Notes: generated from the sequence alone by a model not told the origin. 64,000 nt of DNA from Halobacillus sp. Marseille-P3879 (GCF_900240285.1 NZ_OESS01000001.1:248001-312000); one strand, 5' to 3'. Shown: positions 25,425 to 34,023, counted from the stretch's first letter. A program made the numbers and translations.

Positions 25425-25687
25425 GGGGAATATCCGTTTTATTTTGTTCCACACTAAGAAAAAATCTATTGTCTTATTAAGGTTCCCTTATAGGTTTTAT
25501 CATAAACATATAAGGTTATTTACTTTTATAGTGACTTTGATCCGCGTATTTCCCGTAATACATATGCAGAACCTTGTCTATGTTACTTAAAATTTTCCAG
25601 AATCGTGACAGATTTTCGTCAAATTGATAAAAAGTTGTGAGCGATCAATGACAATTTCTTTAACATTATTTCAATTCGTCATATTTT
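25425..25687. other. AT-rich divergent intergenic region
   Basis: About 260 bases between the dapA promoter and the qox promoter. No gene or clear palindrome is visible; TTGTGAGCGATCAATGACAA near 25635 is only a loose dyad. Confidence 0.4.
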
Positions 25688-25696
25688 TGCTATACT
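25688..25696 (+). promoter_or_regulatory. Extended -10 promoter of the qox operon
   Basis: TGCTATACT is an extended -10 (TGnTATAAT type) about 75 bases before qoxA. The -35 region is poor, consistent with an extended -10 or an activator. Confidence 0.5.
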
Positions 25697-25773
25697 ACTT
25701 TCAGCTAAGCGCCATTCATCGATTTTATTATGCGGCAGAGCCTTTAAATAAATGTGAAAAGGAGTGTAACCGA

Positions 25774-26760
25774 GTGAATAGCATGAAGCAATTCTTTAAA
25801 AAAGGGCTGATCCTACTTCCACTCAGTCTGGTCTTGTTTTTGAGCGGGTGCAGTCAGATGGCTGTGTTTGATCCGAAAGGACCTGTAGCTCAAACTCAAA
25901 GCGACCTCATTATATATTCCCTTATATTAATGTTGTTTATTGTGGTCGTCGTGTTTGTTCCTTTTGGATATTTTGTCTACAAATACCGTGACACGAATCC
26001 TAAGCTTAAGGAAAGCGACTATGATCCACATATGCACGGGAATACGATGATTGAAATTGTTTGGACCGTCATTCCGTTTATCATCGTCGTTGCGTTGAGT
26101 ATTCCTACAGTGGAAACGTTGTTTGAATTAGAAAAGCCTCCGGAGTCTACGGACTCTGCAACAGAGGATACGGAAGAAGAACCGCTTGTCGTTTATGCTA
26201 CAGCGGCAGACTGGAAATGGTTCTTCAGCTATCCGGAAGAAGACATAGAAACTGTTAACTATTTGCACATTCCAACTGATCGGCCGATTGAATTTAAGCT
26301 ATCGTCTGCTGATTCAATGGCAGCTTTGTGGATTCCTCGATTAGGCGGTCAGAAATACAATATGGCCGGAATGGAAAATACTCTATATCTCCAGGCAGAT
26401 GAAGAAGGGGTATATGACGGAAGAAACTCTAACTTTAACGGGGAAGGCTTTACGAAGCACACCTTTGAAGTCTATGCCGAGAGTGAAGAGGACTATAATG
26501 ACTGGGTAGAACAAACCCAGAACGAAGCACCTGAGTTATCTCAGGAAGAATATGACGAATTACTCAAGCCTGGTCTGACGACAGAAGCTGAATTTTCTTC
26601 AACACACTTAGAGTGGGTCGATCATGGCAATAATGATGGGCGCGACTATGCTGTAAACCGCCATTATGATTTATATGGCGATCTCATGCACTTAGAAAGC
26701 CACCAAGAGGCTGAAGATTTTATGGGTGAAGAGAACGACGTCGATCATGAAAGTCATTAA
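25774..26760 (+). CDS. qoxA: Quinol oxidase (aa3-600 type) subunit II
   Basis: A 328-residue lipoprotein with signal peptide and lipobox LSGC, two transmembrane helices (about residues 40-65 and 85-110) and a cupredoxin domain. The Cys/His ligands of the CuA centre are absent, and the NSNFNGEGFT stretch is the quinol-oxidase version, so quinol rather than cytochrome c is the donor. GTG 25774 is chosen because AAAGGAG lies about 8 bases upstream; the frame is open further 5' but without a credible RBS. The exported C-terminus is very acidic. It starts the qoxABCD operon. Confidence 0.94.
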   Translation: MNSMKQFFKKGLILLPLSLVLFLSGCSQMAVFDPKGPVAQTQSDLIIYSLILMLFIVVVVFVPFGYFVYKYRDTNPKLKESDYDPHMHGNTMIEIVWTVIPFIIVVALSIPTVETLFELEKPPESTDSATEDTEEEPLVVYATAADWKWFFSYPEEDIETVNYLHIPTDRPIEFKLSSADSMAALWIPRLGGQKYNMAGMENTLYLQADEEGVYDGRNSNFNGEGFTKHTFEVYAESEEDYNDWVEQTQNEAPELSQEEYDELLKPGLTTEAEFSSTHLEWVDHGNNDGRDYAVNRHYDLYGDLMHLESHQEAEDFMGEENDVDHESH

Positions 26761-26780
26761 AAGAAAGCAGGTGAGCAACT

Positions 26781-28718
26781 ATGCAACTTGACGAATTTTT
26801 CGTCACTGGTGAACCGCTCATATATGCCGGGATGGTTTCGATCGTCCTTGTATCAGCCGCTATCCTGTTTATCCTGACGTACTTTAAAAAGTGGGGATGG
26901 TTATGGCGTGAGTGGTTAACAACCGTTGATCATAAAAAAATAGGAATCATGTACATTCTTAGTGCCTTAGCTATGTTGTTCCGTGGTGGAGCCGATGCGC
27001 TGATGATGCGTACTCAGCTTGCCTTTCCCAACATGAATTTCTTAAATGCTCAGCACTATGATGAAATATTTACGACACACGGAACGGTTATGATTATTTT
27101 TATGGCGATGCCGTTTCTCATTGGTTTAATGAACGTAATCGTACCGCTTCAAATCGGTGCGCGTGACGTAGCGTTTCCTTACTTGAACGCGTTAAGCTTC
27201 TGGTCCTTCTTATTTGGTGCCATGCTGTTTAACATTTCATTTGTTATCGGTGGATCCCCTGATGCCGGGTGGACAAGTTACACACCACTCGCCGGTGCGG
27301 CCATGAGTCCGGGACCTGGGCAGAACTTCTACCTGATGGGTCTGCAGTTATCCGGTATCGGTACACTCGCTACGGGTGTTAACTTTATGGTCACGATTTT
27401 GAAAATGAGAGCACCAGGTATGAAGATGTTCCAGATGCCGATTTTCACGTGGTCTACCTTGATTACATCATTTATTATCGTATTTGCCTTCCCAATTCTG
27501 ACTGTTGCGCTGGCACTTATGACGCTTGACCGTGTCTTCGGTGCTCAGTTCTTCACTTTAACAGGTGAAGGGATGCCGATGATGTGGGCAAACTTATTCT
27601 GGATGTGGGGCCACCCCGAGGTTTATATTGTAATTTTACCTGCATTCGGTATTTTCTCTGAAGTTATTTCAACTTTCGCCCGTAAGCAATTGTTTGGATA
27701 CAAAGCTATGGTGTGGGCGATTATTTTAATTGCTGGGCTCAGCTTCCTGGTATGGGTGCACCACTTCTTTACGATGGGCGCCGGTGCATTTGTTAACTCT
27801 GTATTCTCTATTTCCACGATGTTAATCGCTGTTCCAACTGGCGTTAAGATCTTCAACTGGCTGGGGACACTTTATAAATCGCGGATTAATAATACAGTGG
27901 CTATGATGTGGTCACTCGCTTTTATACCGAGCTTCGTCCTTGGTGGTATTACTGGAGTTATGCTTGGTATGGCTTCTGCAGACTATCAGTTCCATAACTC
28001 GTATTTCCTTGTGGCACACTTCCACTACGTATTGATTGCAGGTACTGTATTCGCTTGTTTCTCCGGACTGGTATTCTGGTATCCGAAAATGTTCGGCCAC
28101 AAGCTTAATGAAACACTTGGGAAATGGAGCTTCTGGTTTTTTGTTATCGGATTCCATGTTTGTTTCTTCCCGCAGTACTTTGCAGGATTAGATGGTATGC
28201 CGCGCCGAGTATTTACTATTATTCCCGAGTGGATGCCGCTGAACATTATTTCAACGGTAGGGGCATTTGGAATGGGAATTGGATTTGCTATCTTTATTTT
28301 CACAGTCGTTTACAGCTATCGTTACAGTGAACGTGAGAAAACAGGCGACAGCTGGGGCGACGGCCGTACGCTTGAATGGGCGACGCCGACGCCGGTTCCT
28401 TTCTACAACTTTGCAACTGTGCCGCATGTAAACAGTCAGGACGTTTATATGAGTTTGAAGGAAGAAGGAAAAACGACCTTTGAAGAAGATGAATTAGAAC
28501 CTATTCACATGCCAAGTAATACAGGTCAGCCGTTTATCATGATGGCCTTCCTGTTTATCGCAAGCTTTGGAGTTGTTTTTGAATGGATGTGGATGGCGAT
28601 TGCCGGTTTGGCTGCAGGTATAGTTATGATGATCATCCGTTCCTTCGATTATGACGAAGGCTTCCATGTGGAAGTCGATGAAATTAAGCGTACTGAACGC
28701 TCGACAAGGGGGTTATAA
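26781..28718 (+). CDS. qoxB: Quinol oxidase (aa3-600 type) subunit I
   Basis: A 645-residue heme-copper oxidase catalytic subunit with about 14 membrane helices. THGTVMI and HFHYVLI give the heme ligands, GHPEVYIVILP the CuB His and cross-linked Tyr, and VWVHHFF the other CuB histidines. It reduces oxygen to water with proton pumping. It is spaced 20 bases after qoxA, in the normal gene order. The conserved XGHPEVY is the type A family form. Confidence 0.97.
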   Translation: MQLDEFFVTGEPLIYAGMVSIVLVSAAILFILTYFKKWGWLWREWLTTVDHKKIGIMYILSALAMLFRGGADALMMRTQLAFPNMNFLNAQHYDEIFTTHGTVMIIFMAMPFLIGLMNVIVPLQIGARDVAFPYLNALSFWSFLFGAMLFNISFVIGGSPDAGWTSYTPLAGAAMSPGPGQNFYLMGLQLSGIGTLATGVNFMVTILKMRAPGMKMFQMPIFTWSTLITSFIIVFAFPILTVALALMTLDRVFGAQFFTLTGEGMPMMWANLFWMWGHPEVYIVILPAFGIFSEVISTFARKQLFGYKAMVWAIILIAGLSFLVWVHHFFTMGAGAFVNSVFSISTMLIAVPTGVKIFNWLGTLYKSRINNTVAMMWSLAFIPSFVLGGITGVMLGMASADYQFHNSYFLVAHFHYVLIAGTVFACFSGLVFWYPKMFGHKLNETLGKWSFWFFVIGFHVCFFPQYFAGLDGMPRRVFTIIPEWMPLNIISTVGAFGMGIGFAIFIFTVVYSYRYSEREKTGDSWGDGRTLEWATPTPVPFYNFATVPHVNSQDVYMSLKEEGKTTFEEDELEPIHMPSNTGQPFIMMAFLFIASFGVVFEWMWMAIAGLAAGIVMMIIRSFDYDEGFHVEVDEIKRTERSTRGL

Positions 28719-28719
28719 C

Positions 28720-29325
28720 ATGAGTTCTGAGGAGCTTAAAACCGGCCCTTTGGAATATAGAACCCAGGAAGGTCAAATGACCATTATGGGTTTCTGGATT
28801 TTCCTGGCGGCAGAAATTGTATTGTTCTCGACTCTCTTCGCCACATATGCTGTGTTGTTTGGACGAACGGCCGATGCCACTCCTCCCGCGGAGTTATTTG
28901 AACCGGGCATCGTCCTGATCATGACATTTCTCTTGTTAACGAGTAGTTTTACGTGCGGACTCGCGATCCACGAAATGAGAAGAGGCTCTGTGAAAGGATT
29001 GCGTATATGGATGATTATTACATTACTCTTAGGCCTTGGCTTTCTAGGCTTTGAGATTTATGAATTTGTTCATTATGCGCATGAAGGAGCGACTCTCCAA
29101 TCCAGTGCCTACTGGTCAGCTTTCTTTACGCTGGCTGGAACGCACGGTCTTCACGTTACTCTTGGTATCGGATGGGTGATCCTGCTGCTTATTCAAGTAA
29201 CGCAGCGGGGATTGACGCCGCGGACAAGCAGAAAATTCTTTGTTATCGGGTTATACTGGCACTTCCTGGACGTCGTGTGGATCTTTATTTTCACAAGTGT
29301 TTACTTGATTGGGATGGTGGTTTAA
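28720..29325 (+). CDS. qoxC: Quinol oxidase subunit III
   Basis: A 201-residue five-helix COX3-family protein (FWIFLAAEIVLFSTLFATYAV, GTHGLHVTLGIGW, YWHFLDVVWIFIF). The ATG at 28720 overlaps nothing and starts one base after the qoxB stop, with AAGGGGG upstream. The frame continues 5' inside qoxB, but that extension is not used. The protein stabilises subunit I and the proton-uptake path. Confidence 0.95.
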   Translation: MSSEELKTGPLEYRTQEGQMTIMGFWIFLAAEIVLFSTLFATYAVLFGRTADATPPAELFEPGIVLIMTFLLLTSSFTCGLAIHEMRRGSVKGLRIWMIITLLLGLGFLGFEIYEFVHYAHEGATLQSSAYWSAFFTLAGTHGLHVTLGIGWVILLLIQVTQRGLTPRTSRKFFVIGLYWHFLDVVWIFIFTSVYLIGMVV

Positions 29326-29326
29326 T

Positions 29327-29713
29327 ATGGCAGGACATAATAAACGAATTCCTACACAACACGTCGTCGGCTTTGTACTTTCGATTGCATTAACGCTTTT
29401 AGCTACGTGGGCAGCTCTGGGATCTAATCTGTCTACGATGTGGATTATATCCGGTATTATGATTCTTGCTGTAATTCAGGCTGGAATTCAACTGTTCATG
29501 TTTATGCACGTCGTTGAATTTGAAAGCCAGAATGGGCATGTGCCATGGAATATGATGTTCCACGGGGCTGTGCTGGCAGCGATTATCGTTGCGGGTTCAC
29601 TCTTTACGATGTCCTTTGGTTTTACCCACAACCATGATGGAGATCATCAGCATGAACAACATGAAAATGATGGTCAGGAACAGCATGATAACGGTGAACA
29701 CGAAGGGCACTAA
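29327..29713 (+). CDS. qoxD: Quinol oxidase subunit IV with a His/Asp/Glu-rich tail
   Basis: A 128-residue protein with three membrane helices, of the prokaryotic COX4 family (IPTQHVVGFVLS, FMFMHVVEFE). ATG 29327 lies one base after the qoxC stop. The last ~27 residues are almost wholly His, Asp, Glu, Asn and Gln (HNHDGDHQHEQHEND), unusual for QoxD, and could bind metal such as copper or simply be an acidic halophilic tail. Confidence 0.92.
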   Translation: MAGHNKRIPTQHVVGFVLSIALTLLATWAALGSNLSTMWIISGIMILAVIQAGIQLFMFMHVVEFESQNGHVPWNMMFHGAVLAAIIVAGSLFTMSFGFTHNHDGDHQHEQHENDGQEQHDNGEHEGH

Positions 29714-29743
29714 GCGCTGCTGACGGAGCGTATTTAACGAAGT

Positions 29744-29995
29744 ATGGTGGTGATGGAATTGCAAATGAATGAGAAAGTATGCAACCAGGAAACTACAACA
29801 ACCGTGTTTTCTCAAAAGCATATCCTGGGTTTTATGCTATGCATCTTATTAACTTCGTTCGCCTTATGGGGAGCAATGTATTCAAGCTACTCGCCAAAAT
29901 GGTTATTATACGTTCTGGCAGCTGTTGCTTTTTCGCAGGCGATCGTTCAGTTATTTCAAGTACAGGATCGATTAGAGAAGCAATCGTATAAATAA
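29744..29995 (+). CDS. Small QoxD/COX4-like membrane protein, fifth gene of the qox operon
   Basis: An 83-residue protein whose core (SQKHILGFMLCILLTSFALWGAM and VAFSQAIVQLFQVQD) aligns by eye with QoxD (TQHVVGFVLSIALTLLATWAAL and LAVIQAGIQLFMFMH), so it looks like a shortened subunit IV paralogue with two helices. Starts at 29744, 29753 and 29765 are all possible; 29765 has the best-placed GGTGATGG. It lies 30 bases after qoxD and before the operon terminator. Function unknown; an accessory oxidase subunit is the simplest idea. Confidence 0.7.
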   Translation: MVVMELQMNEKVCNQETTTTVFSQKHILGFMLCILLTSFALWGAMYSSYSPKWLLYVLAAVAFSQAIVQLFQVQDRLEKQSYK

Positions 29996-30000
29996 ATGAA

Positions 30001-30037
30001 AAAGCCCGCTTCCTAAAAAATGGGAAGCGGGCTTTTT
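30001..30037. terminator. Bidirectional terminator after the qox operon
   Basis: A 13-bp stem AAAGCCCGCTTCC/GGAAGCGGGCTTT (30001-30013 and 30023-30035) has T-rich sequence on both sides, so it serves both the qox genes and the convergent small membrane protein. Confidence 0.93.
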
Positions 30038-30039
30038 AT

Positions 30040-30315
30040 TTACTGGTAACTCTTATTAAACTTAGTATCTTGTGTGTTCACCACGTAAATGATGAACATA
30101 ATCCATGCAATTTGGGAGACGAAGAGTCCTCCATAGAAAATTATCCATAGCGGTGAAAATGCAGCCGGTGCCGTGCTGAATACGGCCTGGAAATAGTATA
30201 TCCACATTCCGACTAATAGAACCGATTGTACAACAGCGAGAGGCATTTTTTTCAATTTAATAAACAAGAACGGGGTCAGCGTTGACAGCATAAGGAAAAT
30301 CATCACAATATCCAT
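30040..30315 (-). CDS. Small three-helix membrane protein
   Basis: A 91-residue hydrophobic protein with three predicted helices (about residues 3-20, 27-47 and 55-79) and a short polar C-terminus. AAAGGAG lies about 10 bases before ATG, supporting a real gene. I do not recognise the family. A cre-like sequence lies 31 bases upstream of its start. It is convergent with the qox operon and divergent from the TraB-family gene. Confidence 0.7.
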   Translation of the reverse strand: MDIVMIFLMLSTLTPFLFIKLKKMPLAVVQSVLLVGMWIYYFQAVFSTAPAAFSPLWIIFYGGLFVSQIAWIMFIIYVVNTQDTKFNKSYQ

Positions 30316-30345
30316 GTTAGAACAACTCCTTTATAGGACATTAAA

Positions 30346-30359
30346 TGTAAGCGTATTCT
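30346..30359. promoter_or_regulatory. Candidate cre site between two divergent genes
   Basis: TGTAAGCGTATTCT satisfies the cre consensus TGNAANCGNWNNCW. It is 31 bases upstream of the minus-strand small membrane gene and about 230 bases upstream of the plus-strand TraB-family gene, so the former is the likelier target. Confidence 0.45.
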
Positions 30360-30587
30360 TTTTCATGTTTCTATTGTAACAAAAAGTTCTTGAAAATGAC
30401 ACATAATGTTCACAAGTTTGATGGATTATTTATATTTTACCCAGAATGAAGAGGGAAATAACTATTAATTCCGCAGAAGCTCAAAGATCTTACTCTTTTC
30501 ATTCTCATTTGCCCTTATGTAGTTTAATATGGTAAATAGTAGTTAACATTAATGAAACGAAAGAGATTGAACAAAAGGAAGGTCCGA

Positions 30588-31760
30588 ATGTCAATAAACG
30601 ATGAAAACATTACGAGAATATATTTAGATGATAAAGAACTCATTCTGATTGGTACCGCTCATGTGTCCAAAAAAAGTGCTGAACAAGTCAAGGAAGTTAT
30701 CGAGCATGAACAGCCCGAATCCGTATGTGTGGAGCTTGATCAGCAGCGATATCAATCCATTAAAGACGGGAATAAATGGCAGGAGACAGATATTTTTAAT
30801 GTCATTAAACAAAAGAAGGCTACACTGCTGTTAATGAATATGATCATTTCCTCTTTCCAAAAGCGGCTGGCCAAGCAAATGGGCATTAAACCTGGCCAGG
30901 AAATGATCCAGGGAATCGAGTCAGCTGAGGAGTCAGGAGCCACCCTCGTTCTTGCTGATCGAAACATCCAAATTACGTTCGCCCGGATTTGGAATAACTT
31001 AGGAGCGTGGGGGAAAGCTAAGCTTCTCATGCAGATTGTTTTCAGCATCTTCAGCAACGAATCGATTTCTGAAGCGGAGCTTGAGAAATTAAAGTCTAAG
31101 GATATGCTTGATGCTATGCTTCAAGATTTGACGAAGCATTTTCCTCGCCTGAAGAAACCTTTGATTGATGAAAGAGACCAATATTTAGCGCAAAAAATTA
31201 AAGAAGCACCTGGTCAAAAGATTGTGGCCGTACTCGGGGCAGCCCACGTCCCAGGGATTAAGGAACAGATTCATAAAGATCATGATTTAGATAAGTTAAC
31301 TACGCGACCGCCTAAATCAAAGGTACCTAAATTGATTGGCTGGGCGATTCCTTTGTTGATTATATCTATTATTGCCTATACGTTCATGTCCAACCCGGCA
31401 GCCGGGACACAACAGACAATAAGCTGGGTTCTATGGAATGGATCCTTTTCCGCAGCAGGGACGGCCGTCGCTCTTGGACACCCGCTGGCTGTATTGACCG
31501 CGTTTATCGCAGCGCCTATCACTTCATTAAACCCGCTTATTGCTGCCGGATGGTTTGCTGGAGTCGTCCAGGCCTATTTCAGACGACCAAGCGTCAAGGA
31601 TTTCGAAACTTTATCCGAGGATGCAGCGAGTTTGAAGGGTTTTTGGGACAATAAAGTAACCCGGATTCTACTGGTGATTGTGCTCGCTAACGTCGGAAGC
31701 AGTTTAGGTACAGCAATCGGCGGCGCGGATGTCCTGCGCGTATTTTTTGAAAACTTATAA
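30588..31760 (+). CDS. TraB/GumN-family protein with C-terminal membrane domain
   Basis: A 390-residue protein. The N-terminal ~240 residues carry the TraB-family signatures LIGTAHVSKKSAEQV, CVELDQQRY and VLGAAHVPGI; the conserved GxxH and Glu residues suggest the fold of metal-dependent Tiki/TraB proteases. The C-terminal ~130 residues have several membrane segments. ATG 30588 follows AAAGGAAGG; an in-frame ATG at 30552 lacks an RBS. The first E. faecalis TraB was linked to pheromone shutdown, but the role of chromosomal homologues is unknown. Confidence 0.88.
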   Translation: MSINDENITRIYLDDKELILIGTAHVSKKSAEQVKEVIEHEQPESVCVELDQQRYQSIKDGNKWQETDIFNVIKQKKATLLLMNMIISSFQKRLAKQMGIKPGQEMIQGIESAEESGATLVLADRNIQITFARIWNNLGAWGKAKLLMQIVFSIFSNESISEAELEKLKSKDMLDAMLQDLTKHFPRLKKPLIDERDQYLAQKIKEAPGQKIVAVLGAAHVPGIKEQIHKDHDLDKLTTRPPKSKVPKLIGWAIPLLIISIIAYTFMSNPAAGTQQTISWVLWNGSFSAAGTAVALGHPLAVLTAFIAAPITSLNPLIAAGWFAGVVQAYFRRPSVKDFETLSEDAASLKGFWDNKVTRILLVIVLANVGSSLGTAIGGADVLRVFFENL

Positions 31761-31767
31761 CCTGTTC

Positions 31768-31797
31768 CGTCTCTCTTGTTCGGAGAGACGTTTTTTT
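31768..31797 (+). terminator. Terminator of the TraB-family gene
   Basis: An 8-bp stem CGTCTCTC/GAGAGACG (31768-31775 and 31783-31790) is followed by seven T residues. It touches the 3' end of the convergent DoxX gene. Confidence 0.9.
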
Positions 31798-32167
31798 ATG
31801 AAGATAGGAGCCTGTTGCGGTAAAGGACAACGAGCAGCACGAGCATAACGATGTCGAGTCTGGCACTGAACAAGGCATGGACAAATCCGGCGTGCAGAGC
31901 CGGTACTTTAGTGAGTAACAGGGCTCCAACCATAATGACCATTAAAGCAATCAAAGCAGGCTTCATGTATTTATTAAAAATTAATAAGAGTCCAGCTGTA
32001 ATTTCAACCCAGGCTACCGTGTACATGGTTTCTACAGGATACGGAAGGGCTAAGCTAGTAAAGTAATCCGCTAATTCACTGTTGACGACTTTCATCAACC
32101 CTGACGTTATAAATACAAAAGCTACCGTGTACTTTAAAAATTTGAGAATCTCAAAAGAACGTTCCAT
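31796..32167 (-). CDS. DoxX-family membrane protein
   Basis: A 123-residue protein with four hydrophobic segments and DoxX-family features (FVFITSGLMKVVN, TVAWVEITAGLLLIFNKY). RBS AAGGAGG is 8 bases from ATG. DoxX proteins are small membrane components associated with redox or sulfur metabolism, mostly without known function. It is transcribed alone, divergent from the SAM-riboswitch unit. Confidence 0.82.
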   Translation of the reverse strand: MERSFEILKFLKYTVAFVFITSGLMKVVNSELADYFTSLALPYPVETMYTVAWVEITAGLLLIFNKYMKPALIALMVIMVGALLLTKVPALHAGFVHALFSARLDIVMLVLLVVLYRNRLLSS

Positions 32168-32231
32168 CTGTTTGTCCTCCTTTTTTTAATAAGTGTATGT
32201 CAGAGTATGTTTAAAATATTCAAAAAACGGG

Positions 32232-32261
32232 TTGACGAATGGAGGAGAAAGTCTTTATAAT
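32232..32261 (+). promoter_or_regulatory. Promoter of the first SAM-riboswitch transcript
   Basis: TTGACG (32232-32237) and TATAAT (32256-32261) are 18 bases apart, placing the start about 20 bases before the S-box. Confidence 0.78.
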
Positions 32262-32285
32262 ACGGGAATAATTACATATAAAAAT

Positions 32286-32400
32286 CTCTTATTCAGAGTG
32301 GCGGAGGGACTAGGCCCTAAGATGCCCGGCAACCTTTCAGGCGATGCTTGAAAAAGGTGCCAATTCCTACAGACTGGTGATAAGTCTGAGAGATAAGAGG
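32286..32400 (+). ncRNA. SAM-I riboswitch (S-box)
   Basis: The transcript has the S-box core: CTCTTATTCAGAGTGGCGGAGG, then GGCAACC, AAAGGTGCCAATTCC and the closing GAGAGATAAGAGG, whose ends pair (CTCTTAT/ATAAGAG). SAM binding favours the downstream terminator. The controlled gene is a homocysteine methyltransferase, a usual S-box target. Confidence 0.96.
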
Positions 32401-32420
32401 AGGCGGACGTACACTAACGA

Positions 32421-32450
32421 AATCCCTCTTCTTATGAAGAGGGATTTTTT
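32421..32450 (+). terminator. SAM-I riboswitch expression-platform terminator
   Basis: An 11-bp perfect stem AATCCCTCTTC/GAAGAGGGATT (32421-32431 and 32436-32446) with a 4-base loop, followed by T residues. Confidence 0.94.
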
Positions 32451-32489
32451 CTATGTAATTTAAAAAAGAGGCGAAGGGATGATGGAGTA

Positions 32490-33539
32490 ATGAAACGAAG
32501 CTTAGAACAACGATTGCAGGATGGACCAGTAGTTTGCGGAGAAGGGTATTTATTTGAATTGGAACGAAGAGGGTACTTGCAGGCAGGGTCGTTTGTACCT
32601 GAAGTAGCACTGGATAACCCTGAAGCTTTAAAGCAGACATACCGTGATTATATGCTTTGCGGATCAGATGTTGTACTTGCCTTTACGTACAATGCCCATC
32701 GTGAAAAAATGCGCATCATCGGTAAAGAGGATTTACTTGAACCGCTAAACCGCCAGGCCATCCGGCTGGCAAAAGAGGTAGCGAAGGAGCATCCAGAAGA
32801 GGAAGCCCTTGTAGCAGGAAACATTTCAAACACAAACTTATTTAACCCTGATGACCCGGAATCGAAAGAGAAGGTTCGTGAAATGTTTGCTGAAATGGTG
32901 AAGTGGTGTAAAGAGGAAGATGTTGATTTCGTAAATGGTGAAACGTTCTACTACTATGAGGAAGCTTTAATTGCCTTAGAAGAAATTCAGAAGCAGGGAT
33001 TGCCGGCTGTTATTACTTTTGGGTTAATGGGAGAAAATATACTGCGCGATGGATACACAGTCGAAGAGGGCTGCCGCTTGATTGAGGAAGCAGGAGCCCT
33101 GGTTGTTGGAATGAACTGCTTCCGCGGGCCGGCCACAATGCAGCCTTATATCGAAAAAATTTGTGACACAGTAGATGGACATGTCGGCGCTCTGCCGATT
33201 CCATATCGTACGTCAGAAGAGCATCCTACATTCTTTAACCTGCCTGATGGCGGATGTTCATGCAGCCTGCCGACAGAAACAACGTTCCCAACGTCGCTTG
33301 ATCCGTTGTACTGCAACCGTTATGAGCTCGCTCAATGGGCAAAGGAAGCTTATGACAGCGGAGTGAATTATTTCGGGTTATGCTGCGGAGCTTCCCCAAG
33401 TATGCTGCGGGAGGTTGCGGAAACAGTAGGCCGTGAAGCAGTGAACTCCACGTATTCTCCAGATATGAAGAAGCACTTCTTATTTGGCTCTGATGAAACA
33501 CTGCAGCCACACATGACGTCTTATCGTACAAAAGCATAA
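32490..33539 (+). CDS. Homocysteine S-methyltransferase family protein (betaine-homocysteine methyltransferase-like)
   Basis: A 349-residue Pfam S-methyl_trans protein. GMNCFRGPATMQPY and FGLCCGASP supply the zinc-binding Cys residues (one in GMNCF, two in CCGAS), and GEGYLFELERRGY is the N-terminal substrate block. It should methylate homocysteine to methionine, the methyl donor probably being betaine or S-methylmethionine. Closeness to BHMT would fit a betaine-accumulating halotolerant cell, but the donor is not shown by sequence. S-box control supports a methionine role. A repeat copy follows within 65 bases of the stop. Confidence 0.88.
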   Translation: MKRSLEQRLQDGPVVCGEGYLFELERRGYLQAGSFVPEVALDNPEALKQTYRDYMLCGSDVVLAFTYNAHREKMRIIGKEDLLEPLNRQAIRLAKEVAKEHPEEEALVAGNISNTNLFNPDDPESKEKVREMFAEMVKWCKEEDVDFVNGETFYYYEEALIALEEIQKQGLPAVITFGLMGENILRDGYTVEEGCRLIEEAGALVVGMNCFRGPATMQPYIEKICDTVDGHVGALPIPYRTSEEHPTFFNLPDGGCSCSLPTETTFPTSLDPLYCNRYELAQWAKEAYDSGVNYFGLCCGASPSMLREVAETVGREAVNSTYSPDMKKHFLFGSDETLQPHMTSYRTKA

Positions 33540-33602
33540 AGGAGCATGCTGGTATAAAAACAATTCTTTTTCTGAAGCAGCTCTGGCTCCACCCATCATG
33601 GA

Positions 33603-33640
33603 AAAAGCTTGTCGAGAAATGTTCTCGACAAGCTTTTTTT
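33603..33640 (+). terminator. Strong hairpin after the methyltransferase gene, AGCTTG-GAGA family
   Basis: A 16-bp perfect stem AAAAGCTTGTCGAGAA/TTCTCGACAAGCTTTT (33603-33618 and 33622-33637) with a 3-base loop, followed by T residues. It is the left end of repeat copy 1. Confidence 0.9.
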
Positions 33641-33969
33641 GCTGCCAGGAGCGAAGCCCTTCCCTTTTTTAGCGGACGAGCGCCCGAGCTTCCTCGCGAC
33701 ACCCACGCTCGGCGATCTAGGCTCACTCGTTCTTCCGCAGGAGTGGAAGGGGCCCCGCTCCTTAGAATTTCTTTTACTACAGAAAAAGACTCTCCTCACC
33801 TGGCTCATCTTGGATAGTTTATGGACAAACTTTTTCATGTTCTGGCAAGGAAGCTGTCCTCAGCACTTGTTTCGAAAACATTTTCTTATCCGGGCGAACG
33901 ACAATAAATCACCTTATCCCGTTCTTTAGTCTACTGAAAGATAAAATTTAAGTAAAAATGCCAAAAATT
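33605..33969 (+). repeat. Dispersed ~365-bp repeat, copy 1
   Basis: This whole stretch recurs in reverse orientation at 44626-44994. Shared segments read on this strand include AGCGGACGAGCGCCCGAGCTT, CTCACTCGTTCTTCCGCAGG, GACTCTCCT, CACCTGGCTCATCTTGG and the end AATGCCAAAAATT. One end carries an AGCTTG-GAGA hairpin and the other an AT-rich tail. There is no transposase or credible gene within; frames through it differ between copies. It resembles a non-autonomous mobile or structured-RNA element. Bases 34024-34156 beyond it hold no gene. Confidence 0.85.
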
Positions 33970-33972
33970 AAA

Positions 33973-34023
33973 GCTGTCGAGACTTTCTCGACAGCCTGTG
34001 AGACTCTGCCAAGGCAGAGACTC
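33973..34023. repeat. Two adjacent hairpins beside repeat copy 1
   Basis: GCTGTCGAGA/TCTCGACAGC (33973-33982 and 33986-33995) belongs to the hairpin family. The second is CTCTGCC/GGCAGAG (34004-34010 and 34013-34019), extended by GAG/CTC across an A-A mismatch and followed by CTTTT. Copy 2 of the repeat lacks both. Confidence 0.75.

Noticed and set aside
25624-25773. A 50-codon extension of QoxA
   Set aside because: It would precede the likely promoter and the true signal peptide; GTG 25774 has AAAGGAG at proper spacing.
33609-33929. Frames of about 60-105 codons on both strands in the repeat
   Set aside because: They are not conserved between the two copies, lack ribosome binding sites and contain the hairpin; treated as non-coding.
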